From the NCBI GenBank assembly GCA_963573385.1, contig CAUYLG010034950.1, positions 1-64,000 on the forward strand: a stretch of 64,000 nucleotides of DNA, written 5' to 3'. The first letter of the stretch is position 1, and each line of letters starts with the position of its first letter. Source of the stretch: Cacajao melanocephalus. Lineage: Eukaryota > Chordata > Mammalia > Primates > Pitheciidae. The notes beneath the pieces were generated by a model. That model saw only the letters and a program-made list of their open reading frames with translations. It had not been told where the DNA came from and ran no database searches. This document shows, piece by piece, positions 1-12,055 of this stretch. Position numbers and translations under genes: made by a program.

Positions 1-165
1 TAATGTTAAAGTCTCCCACTATTATTGTGTGGGAGTCTAAGTCTCTTTGTAAGTCATTAAGAACCTGCCTTATGTATCTGGGTGTTCCTGTATTGGGTGC
101 GTATATATTTAGGATCGTTAACTCTTCTTGTTGCATTGATCCTTTCACCACCATATAATAGAACA
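1..165 (-). mobile_element. L1 ORF2 fragment (primate L1, antisense), clipped by window start
   Basis: The sequence reads as the reverse complement of part of primate L1 ORF2, and it looks young (L1P-like). It is cut by the window edge on the left and breaks off near 165, where a pyrimidine-rich tract begins. No intact reading frame remains. Confidence 0.8.
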
Positions 166-167
166 AG

Positions 168-290
168 AATCCCGTTCTCTCTCCCTCTTACTCTTTCTCT
201 TTCTTTCCTTACATTCTTTTTCTTTCTTTCACTCTTTCTTTCTTTTTTCTTTTCTCTCTGTTTCTTTCTTTCAAAAAAAAAAAAAAAAGG
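168..290. repeat. Pyrimidine-rich low-complexity tract followed by a 16-A run
   Basis: About 100 bases are almost entirely C and T with CTTT/TTTC units, then a run of A directly before the Alu at 298. The short open frame across it is low-complexity Ser/Leu/Phe and is not a gene. Confidence 0.85.
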
Positions 291-297
291 AAATGAA

Positions 298-1281
<984 letters not shown>

Positions 1282-1393
1282 GTACCAAAACCCATGTTTG
1301 CATGATAGAGATTATCTGTTTGGAGGTTGGTGCATATTTTTTAAAACTATTTTTAGAATATTATGCAGACTTTGAAAAAAATGTTTCTAGTTG
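1282..1393 (+). repeat. Left arm of a ~110-bp inverted repeat
   Basis: The 112 bases match the reverse complement of 1868-1977. The outermost 31 bases pair perfectly; the rest pairs at roughly 80% or better. An Alu (1514-1812) sits in the loop. I cannot assign the arms to a known transposon family. Confidence 0.85.
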
Positions 1394-1513
1394 TCCTTTT
1401 TTTTTTTCTTAGAAATGTATATATCAAAGCTTCTGGTAGAACACTGAAACAAAAAATTTAAAATTGGGAAATTTTTCAGAGAAAAGATGAAAATGCAATT
1501 GTTCTGTGTAGAC

Positions 1514-1816
<303 letters not shown>

Positions 1817-1867
1817 TAGACTTTTGATGAGCAGGCTGTATGTGGGGGGGAAAACAAAAAACAAAAA

Positions 1868-1977
1868 CAACTAGAAAATTGTTTTAAAGAGTCTGCATAA
1901 TATTCTAAAGGTGGTTATAAAAAATATAACAACAGCCAATCAGATCATCTCTATCATGCAAACATGGGTTTTGGTAC
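1868..1977 (-). repeat. Right arm of a ~110-bp inverted repeat
   Basis: Reverse-complement partner of 1282-1393. The pairing begins at CAACTAGAAA and ends at TTTTGGTAC, beyond which similarity stops on both sides. Confidence 0.85.
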
Positions 1978-2480
1978 GTGTGCATAAGATTTATGGATAA
2001 AACAGCAAATTATTTACATTACTAAATTTCTAAATGACAAGAGATATAAATGGTGGAAAATCACCTTGGGTTATACAGGAGCAGAAAGAATGTAGACATT
2101 CCTTCATGGCATGACTTGCTTACTGGACACGTTCCGAAGGAAATTTAATGGTGCATGCAGGGTGGGGAGGGCATAGCACAGGCACCCCTATAGATTGAAT
2201 TCTCTTGGGGGATGAGTTGGGGGAACAGTTTCATCTCACACCATAACTTTGAGCATAGCTAAAAATTACCATGTGGTTACAGAACAGTGATCAATTATAA
2301 GGACCAGTTAGATCAGTGAATTTGGATCTTTCTGAGACTAACAAATAGAAAACAGAGACTTTGTTTCACATATAAGATTTTTTGTGGGTAAAGAAAAAAG
2401 CAAGATGCCCCTCGTCCAGCCTCATTCAGCAATTCTTCTGTGTGTTCCATGAACCTGGAGCTGAAGCCACCCTGGAAAGT
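1978..2480. other. Unique sequence, nothing recognised
   Basis: AT-rich sequence without a recognisable repeat or gene. The first part of the L2 that follows may extend into its right end. Confidence 0.5.
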
Positions 2481-2832
2481 CTGCATGCCCCAGGCTTGAG
2501 CAGTGTTTTCGTACCCTCCATGCCTTCACCTGATCTGTTCTCTCCGCCTGAAACATTCTTGTATTCTAGCAACCTTGGGCTTGCCCTTCAAGACCCAGAA
2601 CAAACAGTTATTACCATCTGTCGCCAAAATTAGCAACTCTTTCCTGAAACCTCTTAGCACATTGTACATATATCTTTTATAATTGATTCGTTATTTATCT
2701 ACACCATGTTCTGTCTGCCCCAGTAGATCATAGGCTTCTTGGGATGGGAACCATGTCACTCTCCTCTTTGTCTTCCTACCCTACCCAAGCAAATCATAGA
2801 CTCTTAGTGCTTATTAAATAATTGAATGAGTT
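2480..2832 (+). mobile_element. L2 LINE, 3' end
   Basis: The order of motifs is that of the L2 3' region: a Cys/Pro-rich 'tctgcctgaaacattctt' segment, then 'tcataggcttcttgggatgggaacc', ending in a decayed 'ttattaaataattgaatgag'. Strongly diverged, as expected for this age. Confidence 0.75.
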
Positions 2833-4920
2833 TGTGCCCAGAGAAGGGACCCCGACCAGTCAAAGGGACAGCCCATCACCTTCATTTCTTTTCTTGTCAA
2901 AAAATGCAAAACTCTTATGTAAAACCTTCTGTGATGAAGAAAGCAGAAAGAGGTTGTGCAACTTAAAATCCTCTAATATAAAATGTTCATGTGGGTAGAT
3001 CCAACAGAGAAGAAACTAAGCCTAAGGGATTTTCACTCTGAAATCCATGGATTTGCTTTCATGTTGTTTTCACCTCTTCCCAGTAATGCCATGTGATGGA
3101 GGCATTTCGCGGGGGTTAATCTACACATAATGAAGTTTCAAAGAAATCATATACTGTACTCCACTTACGGGGCTCTGAGGTTTTTCTTTTCTAGGCAGCA
3201 TAATACAAAATAGTGATAAATAGGCTGATGTTTATCACTGCAGGTAATATCTTTTAAAATAACATTTTTTTTGCTATCCCTAAGCAAGTATATATTATTG
3301 TGAATGGTTTCTTCATTAAAGTCAGAGGTTTTGCACATACTCTGTCAGAACTGGAGACTGTCTGATCATCAGAAACATGCAAGATTCGGTGATATGTTTT
3401 CTCTCAAAAGACCTCCAGCAGTCTCTGGCCCATGTCAGCCTGACTTTTGCTTTCTCATAAAAGTCTAATAAAAGTCTGCAAATGTGCAGATCTAGCCTGG
3501 CTTGGGCACTGATATTAAGAACTTAATTCTGCCACCTCCAGGTATATACCTGCTGGCCAAGAAAACATAAAGCATCCTTCCTCACCTGCCCCAGCCCTAG
3601 GAGGTGGGGCATAACCCAAGAGTATTGCATGGTAGAGTCTTTCAGAGTACCACAACTTAAACTCTGGTTCTGATTCTAGGAAAAGTCCGTAGCCCATCTG
3701 GAATTTTCAGGGACCATTTCTCTTCCTGAAAGAGTGTAGACTTTGCTGTGCATAAATTTGGGGAAGTTACACTAGGAGAGTCCTGCACCAATGTGGATCC
3801 ACTTTAATCTTAATCTTCTATGCTAAAATCAACAGTATGCAGTTTCCTGAAATGAAAACAACGGGGTCAGGGTCACAATGAGGAGGGTTTTTTTCTTTTT
3901 TTTTTTTTTTGCTCCAAACTGCAACCAATAGAATTTTAGTGGCATGTGGATATGGTGAGTTCTTGTGACTTTTTTCTCTCCGGTTCAAAATGAGAGTCAA
4001 ATGAATAGCCAAGGAGAATGAGAATAGTAATATATGAGGTTTGAAGATTATCTAAACACATATTGGCCAGCTTTCTGGAAATCAGGGGTATTTCTATGTA
4101 GCTTTATATCTAGGCATGGATCATACAAGGGTGAATTGTCCACATCATGGGTAGTAAGGTAGAAAGGAAGGCCCACAGACTCAGAATTAAGGACCTGAGA
4201 GTGCATGACCCCCTACACCCCACCAGCTGCTGCTCTAGACCAACTTACAAGACTGGCTGAGCTTTGCAAAATGTCAAGGCAAAAAAATGCTTTGTCAACT
4301 AAAAAGCATAGTATAAAATTCAGTTGCACATTATTACAATCCTTGAAGTGATTACTTCATAATTTTGCTGATTTTCCCCACAGTCTGATGAACATGGATG
4401 AAATTTTGAGTTGTTTAGGATTCGCCCATTTGTTGAAAGAAAACTTCCTTGCAAGCACTAAGCACCTCTCTGCCTTGGAAGGTAGGACTTTTGCTGAGAG
4501 GTGAAGCTAGTGTTAGTTGTTCTCCATATCTGTGTGCAAAATGGAAAGTGATTAAAGAGACCAGCATGGTGGGGAAGCTGAATACTTAGGGGCTTTTTTC
4601 ATAAGTTTAAAGTGATTTCCAGACTATTAGATATATAGACTCTAGGTAAGAACAAATTTAAGTAATTTTTGGATTATCTGTTTAGGATTATTTGCACTGC
4701 TTTTCCCATATGTTAATATAACCAACTGGGAATAGACTGTTGTTAACTCTCATATAAATTCTTAGCCAAACAAGGGCATCTGGGGAGTAGACAATGCTCC
4801 TTACCCTGATAGGCAAAACTCCATGGAAAAAATGCTGTTCCTTCCTCCAAGACAAAGTTTAAAGAATCTCTCTTAATGTTGTACATGACAAAATCTCAAT
4901 TTCCCTTTCATCATCGTCAT
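2833..4920. other. Unique sequence, nothing recognised
   Basis: About 2 kb with no Alu, L1 or LTR that I can see. There is a 16-base T-rich run near 3895-3911. Short open frames here have no recognisable product. Confidence 0.5.
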
Positions 4921-4924
4921 CATT

Positions 4925-5215
4925 GTTATCCAAGGCAGCAGCACCTTTTACTGAATTTCTTCTCTGTGCCAGATGCAGTACTAGGTACTACATTGCAGTA
5001 CTAGTACTACAAACATTATAGCCTGAAATTCCATCCTTGCAACAACCCTGAGAGGTATGTGTCCTATTTCTCATTTTTCAAATGAACCAACAGCCGCTCA
5101 GATGATGACATGACTCGGATATGAGCTTTTAAGAGGCAAAGCTGGACTTCAACCCAGACTTGACTTCAGGCCTCGGTTCATTCCATGACTCGATGTGGCT
5201 GCTTCGATGTTTATT
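4925..5215 (+). mobile_element. MIR SINE
   Basis: The MIR core is visible ('tgtgccagatgcagtacta', 'caacaaccctgagaggta', 'caacccagacttgac'). It carries an internal 20-bp tandem duplication at 4974-5012. Confidence 0.75.
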
Positions 5216-5224
5216 AGCTGTACA

Positions 5225-5450
5225 GGCAGTCTGGATGGATTTACAGAATAACAGGCCTCGAGGTCATATCACCTCTGGCTTTTGGTCTCCCTCCTGTCAC
5301 TTATTACCTCTGTGATCTTGGAAGAGTCTGTTAATCACTTCAAGTCTGTTGTCTCATCTGTAAAGTGGTGTTAAATTGGGCCGTCAATCCTCGCAGGATC
5401 ACTGGGAGGAGCAAATGACACAGTGTATCCTGAGTGCTAGAAAAATATAA
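5225..5450 (+). mobile_element. MIR SINE
   Basis: A second MIR in the same orientation, with the characteristic 'cttattacctctgtgatcttgg' and 'tcatctgtaaagtgg' segments. Confidence 0.75.
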
Positions 5451-7062
5451 GGTCTGACAACCATTCCCTCTTGAGTGGTACTGCTTGCTAGGTTTATTCT
5501 TTAAAATAGTTTGCCTTAATGATTTTCCATTATTTCAAGACATAGGACATTCATCAAGTAGCACAAGCAATGATATGCAAAAAAAAAAAAAAACCCTTTA
5601 TTTAATTAGAGCCCAAATAAATAGAAACTCTTGTTTGGGATTGCTTTCTTAAACTCCACTTTTGAGAGCAAGACATAATTAAGAAAGTATGACATAAGTA
5701 AGAAAAGAAGGGAATGGCAATAGATTTGCTAAAACCCAAACAGCTTCTAGAATATCTTCAGGGTCACAATCAGGTTTAGGCAGGAAGCTTCCCTAGAGAC
5801 TAGAGATGTCCAGTCGCTTGGCCAAGGTCACTCACCCACCTGGACCCAGGTTCCGGTGCTCTACCCCTGTGCTTGTTCTTTCTGCCTCATCCCCCAGAGC
5901 TGCTCATCTCCTTGGCCTGATCTGGAGCACACACTCCTGTTCAGCATGAGAGCTCCTGAGATCCCCTCCATCCGCAAACAGAAGGCACCCATTTTTGTTC
6001 CTGTAGACTGAGCCTTCTCACAGTGAATTGCTTCACACTTAAGAGTTTCAACCACAAAGTCTAGAAATGGAAATCTCCGTTTATCAAAATATCCCATTCC
6101 CCATTCGTTCTCATTAGTGGAGTTTCTATTGCTGTTATTTGCCTTCTAGAGGAATGGCAAAATAAGTTCCCATTGTGATTTGAACGATCTGGGACACACT
6201 GTGAACTTGGACAACGGGTCATTCCCCAGATCTACTGCCAGGCTCTACATGTTGTTCCAATTCACTGGAAAACTGCCAGCCTCACTCCTGAGTTCTGTAG
6301 AGCTACCATGGAGGAAGGCATTGGGTATTGACATAGAGGAGAAAAAGCACATAGAGATGATTTTTGTTGTTATTGCGTAAAGCTAACACGGGAAAATGTG
6401 TTTGTCAAGCAAGATGGAGCCTGGCTATTCCTTACATTCAGGGGGATGTGACAGGACTTGAAAGTCAAACAGAGAAAGAGGAAAACGTTGATACCATCTT
6501 TTGGTCATCCTTCTTAGGATTGTTTCCTCTTCATTGTATCCTTTTTAATACTAGCTCCTTGTGGATACCCTGTATCACATTAGAACAGAACATTCTAACA
6601 CTTGGCTTTGAAGCAAGAATTGGAATTACTTGCCCTTTAAAATACAGGAACAAATTAATCCAGCCCAAGTCCCAGTGAGGGAGGTCAATAAAATTCTTAT
6701 TTTGCAGAGGCAGGGCATTTCACACAGAGACACAAGAGAGGGTGGATTACTCACTCAAGGCCACACAGCAAGTTACTGAGCATCTTGAAAATAATTACAC
6801 ATAAAGAAAGAGCTTAATAATGTGAGCCCTAAGATTAAAGAAGTGCCATGATATATGAGGCCTCCAACAGTTCCTCTGCTATCCAAGTGGTTTCCAGATC
6901 ATCTCTGGTGAACAACAGCTTAAAACCAGGAGTCAGGCAGGAGTAGGATGCAAGATTTACAAGTCACCACTGTGAACTTGGGAGTGTGGGGCTGCCGGAC
7001 CTAAAACTATGGCCTCGTCTACTGTACAGAGTTCTCAGAGCAAACCCAGTCTGGGAAGGTGT
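5451..7062. other. Unique sequence with a poly(A) run
   Basis: A 15-base A run lies near 5579-5593. No named repeat elsewhere except a possible MIR scrap near 6750-6780. Short open frames at 6180-6678 have no recognisable homology. Confidence 0.5.
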
Positions 7063-7471
7063 ATTCATCCGTTTTCACACTGCTATAAAGAAATACCTGA
7101 GACTGAGTAATTTATAAAGAAAAGTGATTTAATTGACTCATGGTTCTGCAGGCTGTGTGGGAAAGTGGCTTCTGCTTCCAAGGAGGCCTCAGGAAGCTTC
7201 TAGTCATGGCAGAAGGCAAAAAGGGAGCAGCACATCTCACAAGGCGGGAGCAGGAGCAAGAGATAGACGAGGGAGGTGCCATACACTCTTAATCAACCAG
7301 ATCTCAAGAGCTCACTCACCATCACAAGAATAGCACCAAGGGGATGGTGCTAAACCATTCATGAGAAACTGCCCTCCATGATCCAGTCACCTCCCACCAA
7401 GCCCCAACTGCAACACTGGAGATTACAACTCAACCTGATATTTGGGTAGGGACATGGATTTAGACCATATC
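7063..7471 (-). mobile_element. MST-type LTR (ERVL-MaLR), antisense
   Basis: Recognised from the antisense order: 'ttttcacactgctataaagaaatacctgag', 'cctcccaccaag' and a terminal 'accatatca'. It covers the length of a solo LTR. I saw no adjoining internal region. Confidence 0.85.
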
Positions 7472-8225
7472 AGAAGGCAGGCGCTGAGTGCTCTTCATGG
7501 TTTCTGGAATCAGAGAGAGTTCTTGGAGCAGAATGATTGTGTTAACCGTAACAGAAATAAATATGAGTCAGAAGCTTATAGACAATTATAACAACAAATA
7601 AAGTTTTTAACCTGATTCTTATAGGTCAAAAAAAAAAGTCCAAATGATAGATTTTTCATTTTGGGCAAAAAAGAATTGGAAGTAATCTCAGAAGTTTACT
7701 GCTCTGGATGATAGTCCAACACAGAGAGGAGGTAAAATGTGAACTTTAAAATGGATTATAAAGAGCCAAGTAGAATAAAATTGGGGTCTGAGAGTTGGTA
7801 ACATGTTACTGGATTTCCGGTGATGAATCATCTCACTAGCTCAAGGGCACCAACTTGATGGTTTTAATGTAATGTCTACAATTACTAAGCTTTGATATTG
7901 TAAGCAGCCTGACCACATCGTGAGATTCTGAGTAACTTGATTTGTTTTGCACTGTTCTGAAGTGGATCCACTTTATCAAAGCCACAGATACATGGCACAG
8001 TTTAAAAGATAACTTGAAAATTCCTTTAGCACAGAGACTTCCCAGGCCCTGGTTTCAATCATACCAGTAGGACGGAATTTTAGGCAGATGATAATAAAAA
8101 TATGTCTGAACTTAGGGAATGTGCAGTTAACTAGAAAGGGGAATCTACTATGTTCCACTATAAATGTGCTACCTGAAAGAAAAAAAAAATGAATTGAGCA
8201 CAGGAAGCCTATCAGGAATAAATTT
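7472..8225. other. Unique sequence, nothing recognised
   Basis: AT-rich sequence with no assigned repeat. A short A run lies near 8180. Confidence 0.5.
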
Positions 8226-8513
8226 TTGTGTGTGTGTGATGAAGTCTCACTCTGTTATCTATTACACAGGCTGGAGTGCAGTGGTACCATCTGGGCTCAC
8301 TGCAACCTCCGCCTACTAGGACAAGCGATTCTCCTGCCTTAGCTTCCCGAGTAGCTGGGATTACAGGTGTGCGCCACCACAGCCAGCTAATTTTGTAATT
8401 TTAGTAGAGACAAGGTTTCTCCATGTTTTCCGGTCTGGTCTCAAACTCCTGACCTCAAGTGATCCACTCGCCTTGGCCTCCCAAAGTACCGGGATTAGCA
8501 ACCATGCCTGGCT
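8226..8513 (-). mobile_element. Alu, antisense
   Basis: Antisense Alu with a TG-rich start in place of a clean poly(T). Several bases are missing in its promoter-proximal arm near 8490. Confidence 0.92.
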
Positions 8514-8639
8514 AGGCATAAAATTGATAGATGGTGCTAATCCCATTCACACACTTATAGGGCAGGGCAATATGTTTCTACCTTGTGTTAATTCACTCTC
8601 TTACATTGCTCCACTTGTAGTCTCTAGGTACTATTATGA

Positions 8640-8895
8640 AGTGGAAGTTATAATAATGAGTCCGTATTTATTGAAAGTCAAATGTGCCAGCTACTATATG
8701 CCTGGTACTGTACTGAGTGGTATCACATTAAATCCTTACAAGAGTCCAAATTTATCTACGTTTCACAGATGAGATACTGAGGTGCATATGTGACATAACC
8801 TGGCTGAAGTCACACAGCTGATTGATACATTAGAGAACCAAGATTTAAACCCAGAAGATCAAACCCCTGAGCCCAGCTGCCTCTTGATGTCCTTT
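8640..8895 (+). mobile_element. MIR SINE
   Basis: MIR core visible: 'tgccagctactatatgcctggtactg', 'tttcacagatgagatactgagg', 'gtcacacagctgattg', 'aacccagaag'. Confidence 0.8.
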
Positions 8896-9004
8896 ATGGA
8901 CTTATCCCATAAAGACATTTCCCAAGAAAGAAATAGTCACCATCTTGATGTGAATTTGTCAGTATTATCCACCCTATACATTTTTGACCTTCCCTGGAAT
9001 GGAG

Positions 9005-9275
9005 CAGAAAATATAGTTTAATTGCATTCCAGGGTTTGGTGGAAAGTAGAAATTGTGAACAACAAACTTAGGAATCTAGATGAAGAGATTTCCAAGAAAA
9101 ATGTAGGAAGCATGGCCTGTTTTCACCCTGTTGCTTACAGCAAAATGAGAGCAGAAACAGAAAAATGGAGGAAGGAACTATTAAACAAAGGACCAGTAGT
9201 TGATTTGGAAAATGTTCAGCCTATTCAGATAATATACTCCAGACAATGTGGCCAAGGGTGTGGCTGGACAAATCT
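9005..9275 (+). mobile_element. MaLR internal fragment (MLT1-int-like), copy 1
   Basis: This stretch matches 11101-11218 followed directly by 12057-12218, at about 84% by eye. It is therefore a second copy of the MaLR internal region lying downstream, but without the NOP56 pseudogene. Its open frame is a leftover of the element's old coding capacity and is not a functional gene. Confidence 0.8.
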
Positions 9276-9329
9276 TTTCCAGTTCAAGAAAATTCAGTTT
9301 CACAATTTATTTTCCACTTCCAAAAAATT

Positions 9330-10202
9330 TGACTGCAGGATATCTGCTTCTGACCCAGATGGAGTATCATGGACTAGATTTATTCTCCTGTCTGACAAAA
9401 AAAGCAAAAAAAAAAAAAAAAATTAGACAAAATATATTAAGTACATTTTTTAAATATATTAATAAAATACACTTTTGAATAAAATAGCTTGCAAGGCACT
9501 GGACATCAGACAATGAAGGGCGGTGATCCTTCAGAGATGGGAAACAAGTGGTATGAGCTCTAAGCTCCCCCAGCTTGCTGCTTTGAGACAGTTTCCAGGC
9601 CATGGCTCAAGGCATGAGGAAAGGGAACAAGGAGGCTGATAGACTCCCTGAGTTGAAGAAGCAAAGCTGAGAGTCCAGGGATACTAAGGTGGCTAAAATC
9701 CACAGCAGAGTACTAGAGAGCTGACAGCTATGTAGAGTGAAAACTTCAGAGATCTGTAGAAAGTCCCCCTTTAGTACTTGGCTTAGTACTGATCGACGAA
9801 GGCATGTAAAGAAACTCCTGGAAGCTGGAGAGAGAACCACTTAAAGGATTAAAGGTAACAGTGGCTGGTAATCACACAGGACTGAAAATAGTGCCCATTC
9901 CCATCAGCCAGACAGGAACACCTCTAGATCCACAGGGCAATGGGTACAGCATATAGAAGGGTCTTCCCTCCACAGTGGGGATCATAAGGCATTAATTAAG
10001 CAAGATTCAACTATATGCTGCTGCCAATATAAGCAGTTTGTACTGACAGCTGGTACTAAAGGGAACAGAGACAGAATGAAATGAAAGAAGGCTGTTGAAC
10101 TTCTAGGATTCTATAGGCAGAAAACAGGCAGAAATGCACTGCCCATATAGAAATATAAACGGATTAAAAGGGAAAGGATGAGACAAGATACATCATGTAT
10201 CC
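9330..10202 (+). mobile_element. Old L1 (L1M), 5' part
   Basis: The sequence reads like the 5' untranslated region of an old L1M element. The last ~55 bases before 10203 match L1 ORF2, so most of the 5' coding region appears deleted. An ~86-bp piece at 10042-10127 is also found at 12399-12484. An A-rich run lies at 9398-9421. The family assignment of the 5' part is from memory of its general pattern. Confidence 0.5.
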
Positions 10203-10745
10203 TGGGTTGAATAGTGTCCGTGAATGATTCATGTCCACCCAGAATCTCAGAATATGACCTTATTTGGAAATAGGTTCTTTGGAGATATACTTAGCTAAGA
10301 TGGGGGCACACTAGATTAGGGTGGGCTCTAAATCCAATATGGTCAGTATTCTTATAAAAGGAAAAGGGGAGACACAAAGGCACAGACAACATGAAGAAAA
10401 GGACAGGTGACATCAGAGGCAGACTCTAGGGATGCAGCTGCCAGCCAAGGAATGCCAAGGGTTCTCAGCAAACACCAGAAGGTAGGAAGAGGCAAGATGT
10501 CATTCTGTGGAATCTTCAGACAGAGGGTGACCCTGCCAACACTTCGATCTCAAACTTCTAGCTTCCAGAATTGTGAGAGAATAAATTTCTGTTGTTTGAA
10601 GGCACCTTGTTTCTGGTACAGGTGCCCCTTCACTTAGGACAGGGTTCCATCCTGATTAACCCATTCTAAAGTTGAGCAATCATAAGTTAAACCACTGTAA
10701 GCCTGGGACCATCTGTAATTAGTAATGATAACTCTGGGAAACTAA
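10203..10745 (+). mobile_element. MLT1 LTR (5' LTR of an MaLR element)
   Basis: Recognised by 'gaccttatttggaaatagg', the 'gggtgggctctaaatccaatatgg' block, and the 3' 'ctagcttccagaattgtgagagaataaatttctgttg' block. It interrupts L1 ORF2, which resumes at 13084. A small palindromic DNA element at 10619-10715 splits its 3' end. Confidence 0.85.
10619..10715. mobile_element. Short Tc1/mariner-type (Tigger-like) MITE
   Basis: A 97-bp insert lies in the MLT1 LTR, flanked by TA on both sides (10617-10618 and 10716-10717). The ends are inverted repeats: it starts CAGGTGCCCC and ends GGGACCATCTG. Removing it rejoins the LTR end. A TA target duplication with such ends is typical of Tigger-derived MITEs; the exact family is not certain. 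Confidence 0.65.
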
Positions 10746-11218
10746 TGTTGATTTTGGTACTGGGAAATGGGGGGCTGTTGTGCAAATACCTAATAATGTG
10801 GAAGTGGATGTGGAATTGGGTAATGGGTAGAGGCTGGAAGAATTTTGAGGCACCAGGACAGAAAAAGCTTAGAATTCCTTGAAGAGATTGTTGGTAGAAA
10901 TACGGACACTAAAGATGTTTCTGGTGAAGGCTCAGTAAGAAGTAAAGACTGTGGTAGAGAAAGCATCTATCATTTTAGAGAATGCCTATATCACCATGAA
11001 CAGATTGTTGGTAGAAATAAGAATATTTCAGGTGCTTCTGGTGAGGGCTCAGAAGAAATATGTTATTAGGCATGGGAGGAAAGAGAATGCTTTTAGAAAG
11101 TGGTAGAAAATGTAGCTGAGTTGCCTTCTAGGGTTTGGTAGAAAGTGGAACTTGCAAGCAACAAACTTGGGGATTTAGCTGGAGAGATTTCCAAGAAAAA
11201 TGTAGAAAGGGTGGCCTG
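10746..11218 (+). mobile_element. MLT1 internal region, 5' part
   Basis: MaLR internal sequence follows the LTR directly, with repeated 'attgttggtagaaata' motifs at 10884 and 11003. It is broken at 11218 by the NOP56 retrocopy. No intact frame. Confidence 0.8.
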
Positions 11219-12016
11219 GAGCAGCTACCAAGAACAAAAGCCAAATCTCCCAAAACCTGGCAAACAAATGCAGTATTGCCTCATGAATCAATTGCTTCTC
11301 TGAGGTGCCCTCGAGTGTATTTGGGGAGAAGCTTCGAGAACAAGTTGAAGAGCGACAGTCCTTCTATGAGACTGGAGAGATTCCACAAAAGAGTCTGGAT
11401 GTCATGAAGAAAGCAACGGTTCAGGCAGCGGAAGGGGCTGCTGAGATTACTAGGAAGCTGGAGAAAAAGGAGAAGAAACACTTAAAGAAGGAAAAGAAAT
11501 GGTTGGCTGCACTTGCCATCACGTCTTCAGAAAATAGCAGTACTCCAGAGGAGTGTGAGGAGACAAGCAGAAAACCCAAAAAGAAGAAAAAGCAAAAGCC
11601 CCAGGAGGTTCCTCAGGAGAATGGAATGGAAGACCCATCTATCACTTTCTCCAAACCCAAGAAAAAGAAATATTTTGCCAAGGAGGAGTTGATGAGTAGC
11701 GATCTTGAAGAGACCACTGGCAGCACCAGTCTTCCCAAGAGGAAGAACTCTTCACCCAAGGAAAAAACAGTTAATGACCCCAAGAGGCAGGCAACAGAAG
11801 TGTCTCCAAGAAAAAAAGGAAATTCTCCAAAGAGGAGCCGGTCAGCAGTGGACCTGAAGAGCCTGCTGGCAGCAAGAGCAGCTCCAAGAAGAAGAAAAAG
11901 TTCCATAAAGCAGCCCAGGAAGTCTAGAATGCAAATGGACATTCTCTGGGAGGTAGGGCATACCATAGCCCAAGGTGACGTTTCTCACCCCACATTCTCT
12001 TCATCAATAAAAACAA

Positions 12017-12051
<35 letters not shown>
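11219..12051 (+). pseudogene. NOP56: Processed pseudogene of NOP56 (C-terminal part and 3' UTR)
   Basis: NOP56 is a box C/D snoRNP core protein needed for ribosomal RNA 2'-O-methylation in the nucleolus. This copy holds only the last third: the end of the Nop domain (frame from about 11230), the segment around [12 protein letters not shown], a charged helical stretch, and the Lys-rich tail with KPKKKKK blocks. It has no introns, is 5'-truncated, and continues into a 3' UTR with AATAAAA at 12007. A (CA)n tract stands where the poly(A) tail would be. A 13-bp target duplication, AAAGNGTGGCCTG, flanks it (11206-11218, 12052-12064). It is disabled: the Arg codon of the parent is TGA at 11284-11286, and a net one-base frameshift near 11780 alters the tail. 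The remaining long open frame (to 12093) lacks an ATG until 11404. It sits in an MLT1 element, so nothing suggests its own promoter. Confidence 0.93.
12019..12050. repeat. (CA)n microsatellite
   Basis: Sixteen or so CA units follow the NOP56 polyadenylation signal, probably replacing or expanding within the retrocopy's tail. Confidence 0.95.

Positions 12052-12055
<4 letters not shown>

Noticed and set aside
9022..9426. 134-codon open frame
   Set aside because: It lies in MaLR internal sequence and runs into an A-rich tract; the homologous copy at 11-12 kb is broken.
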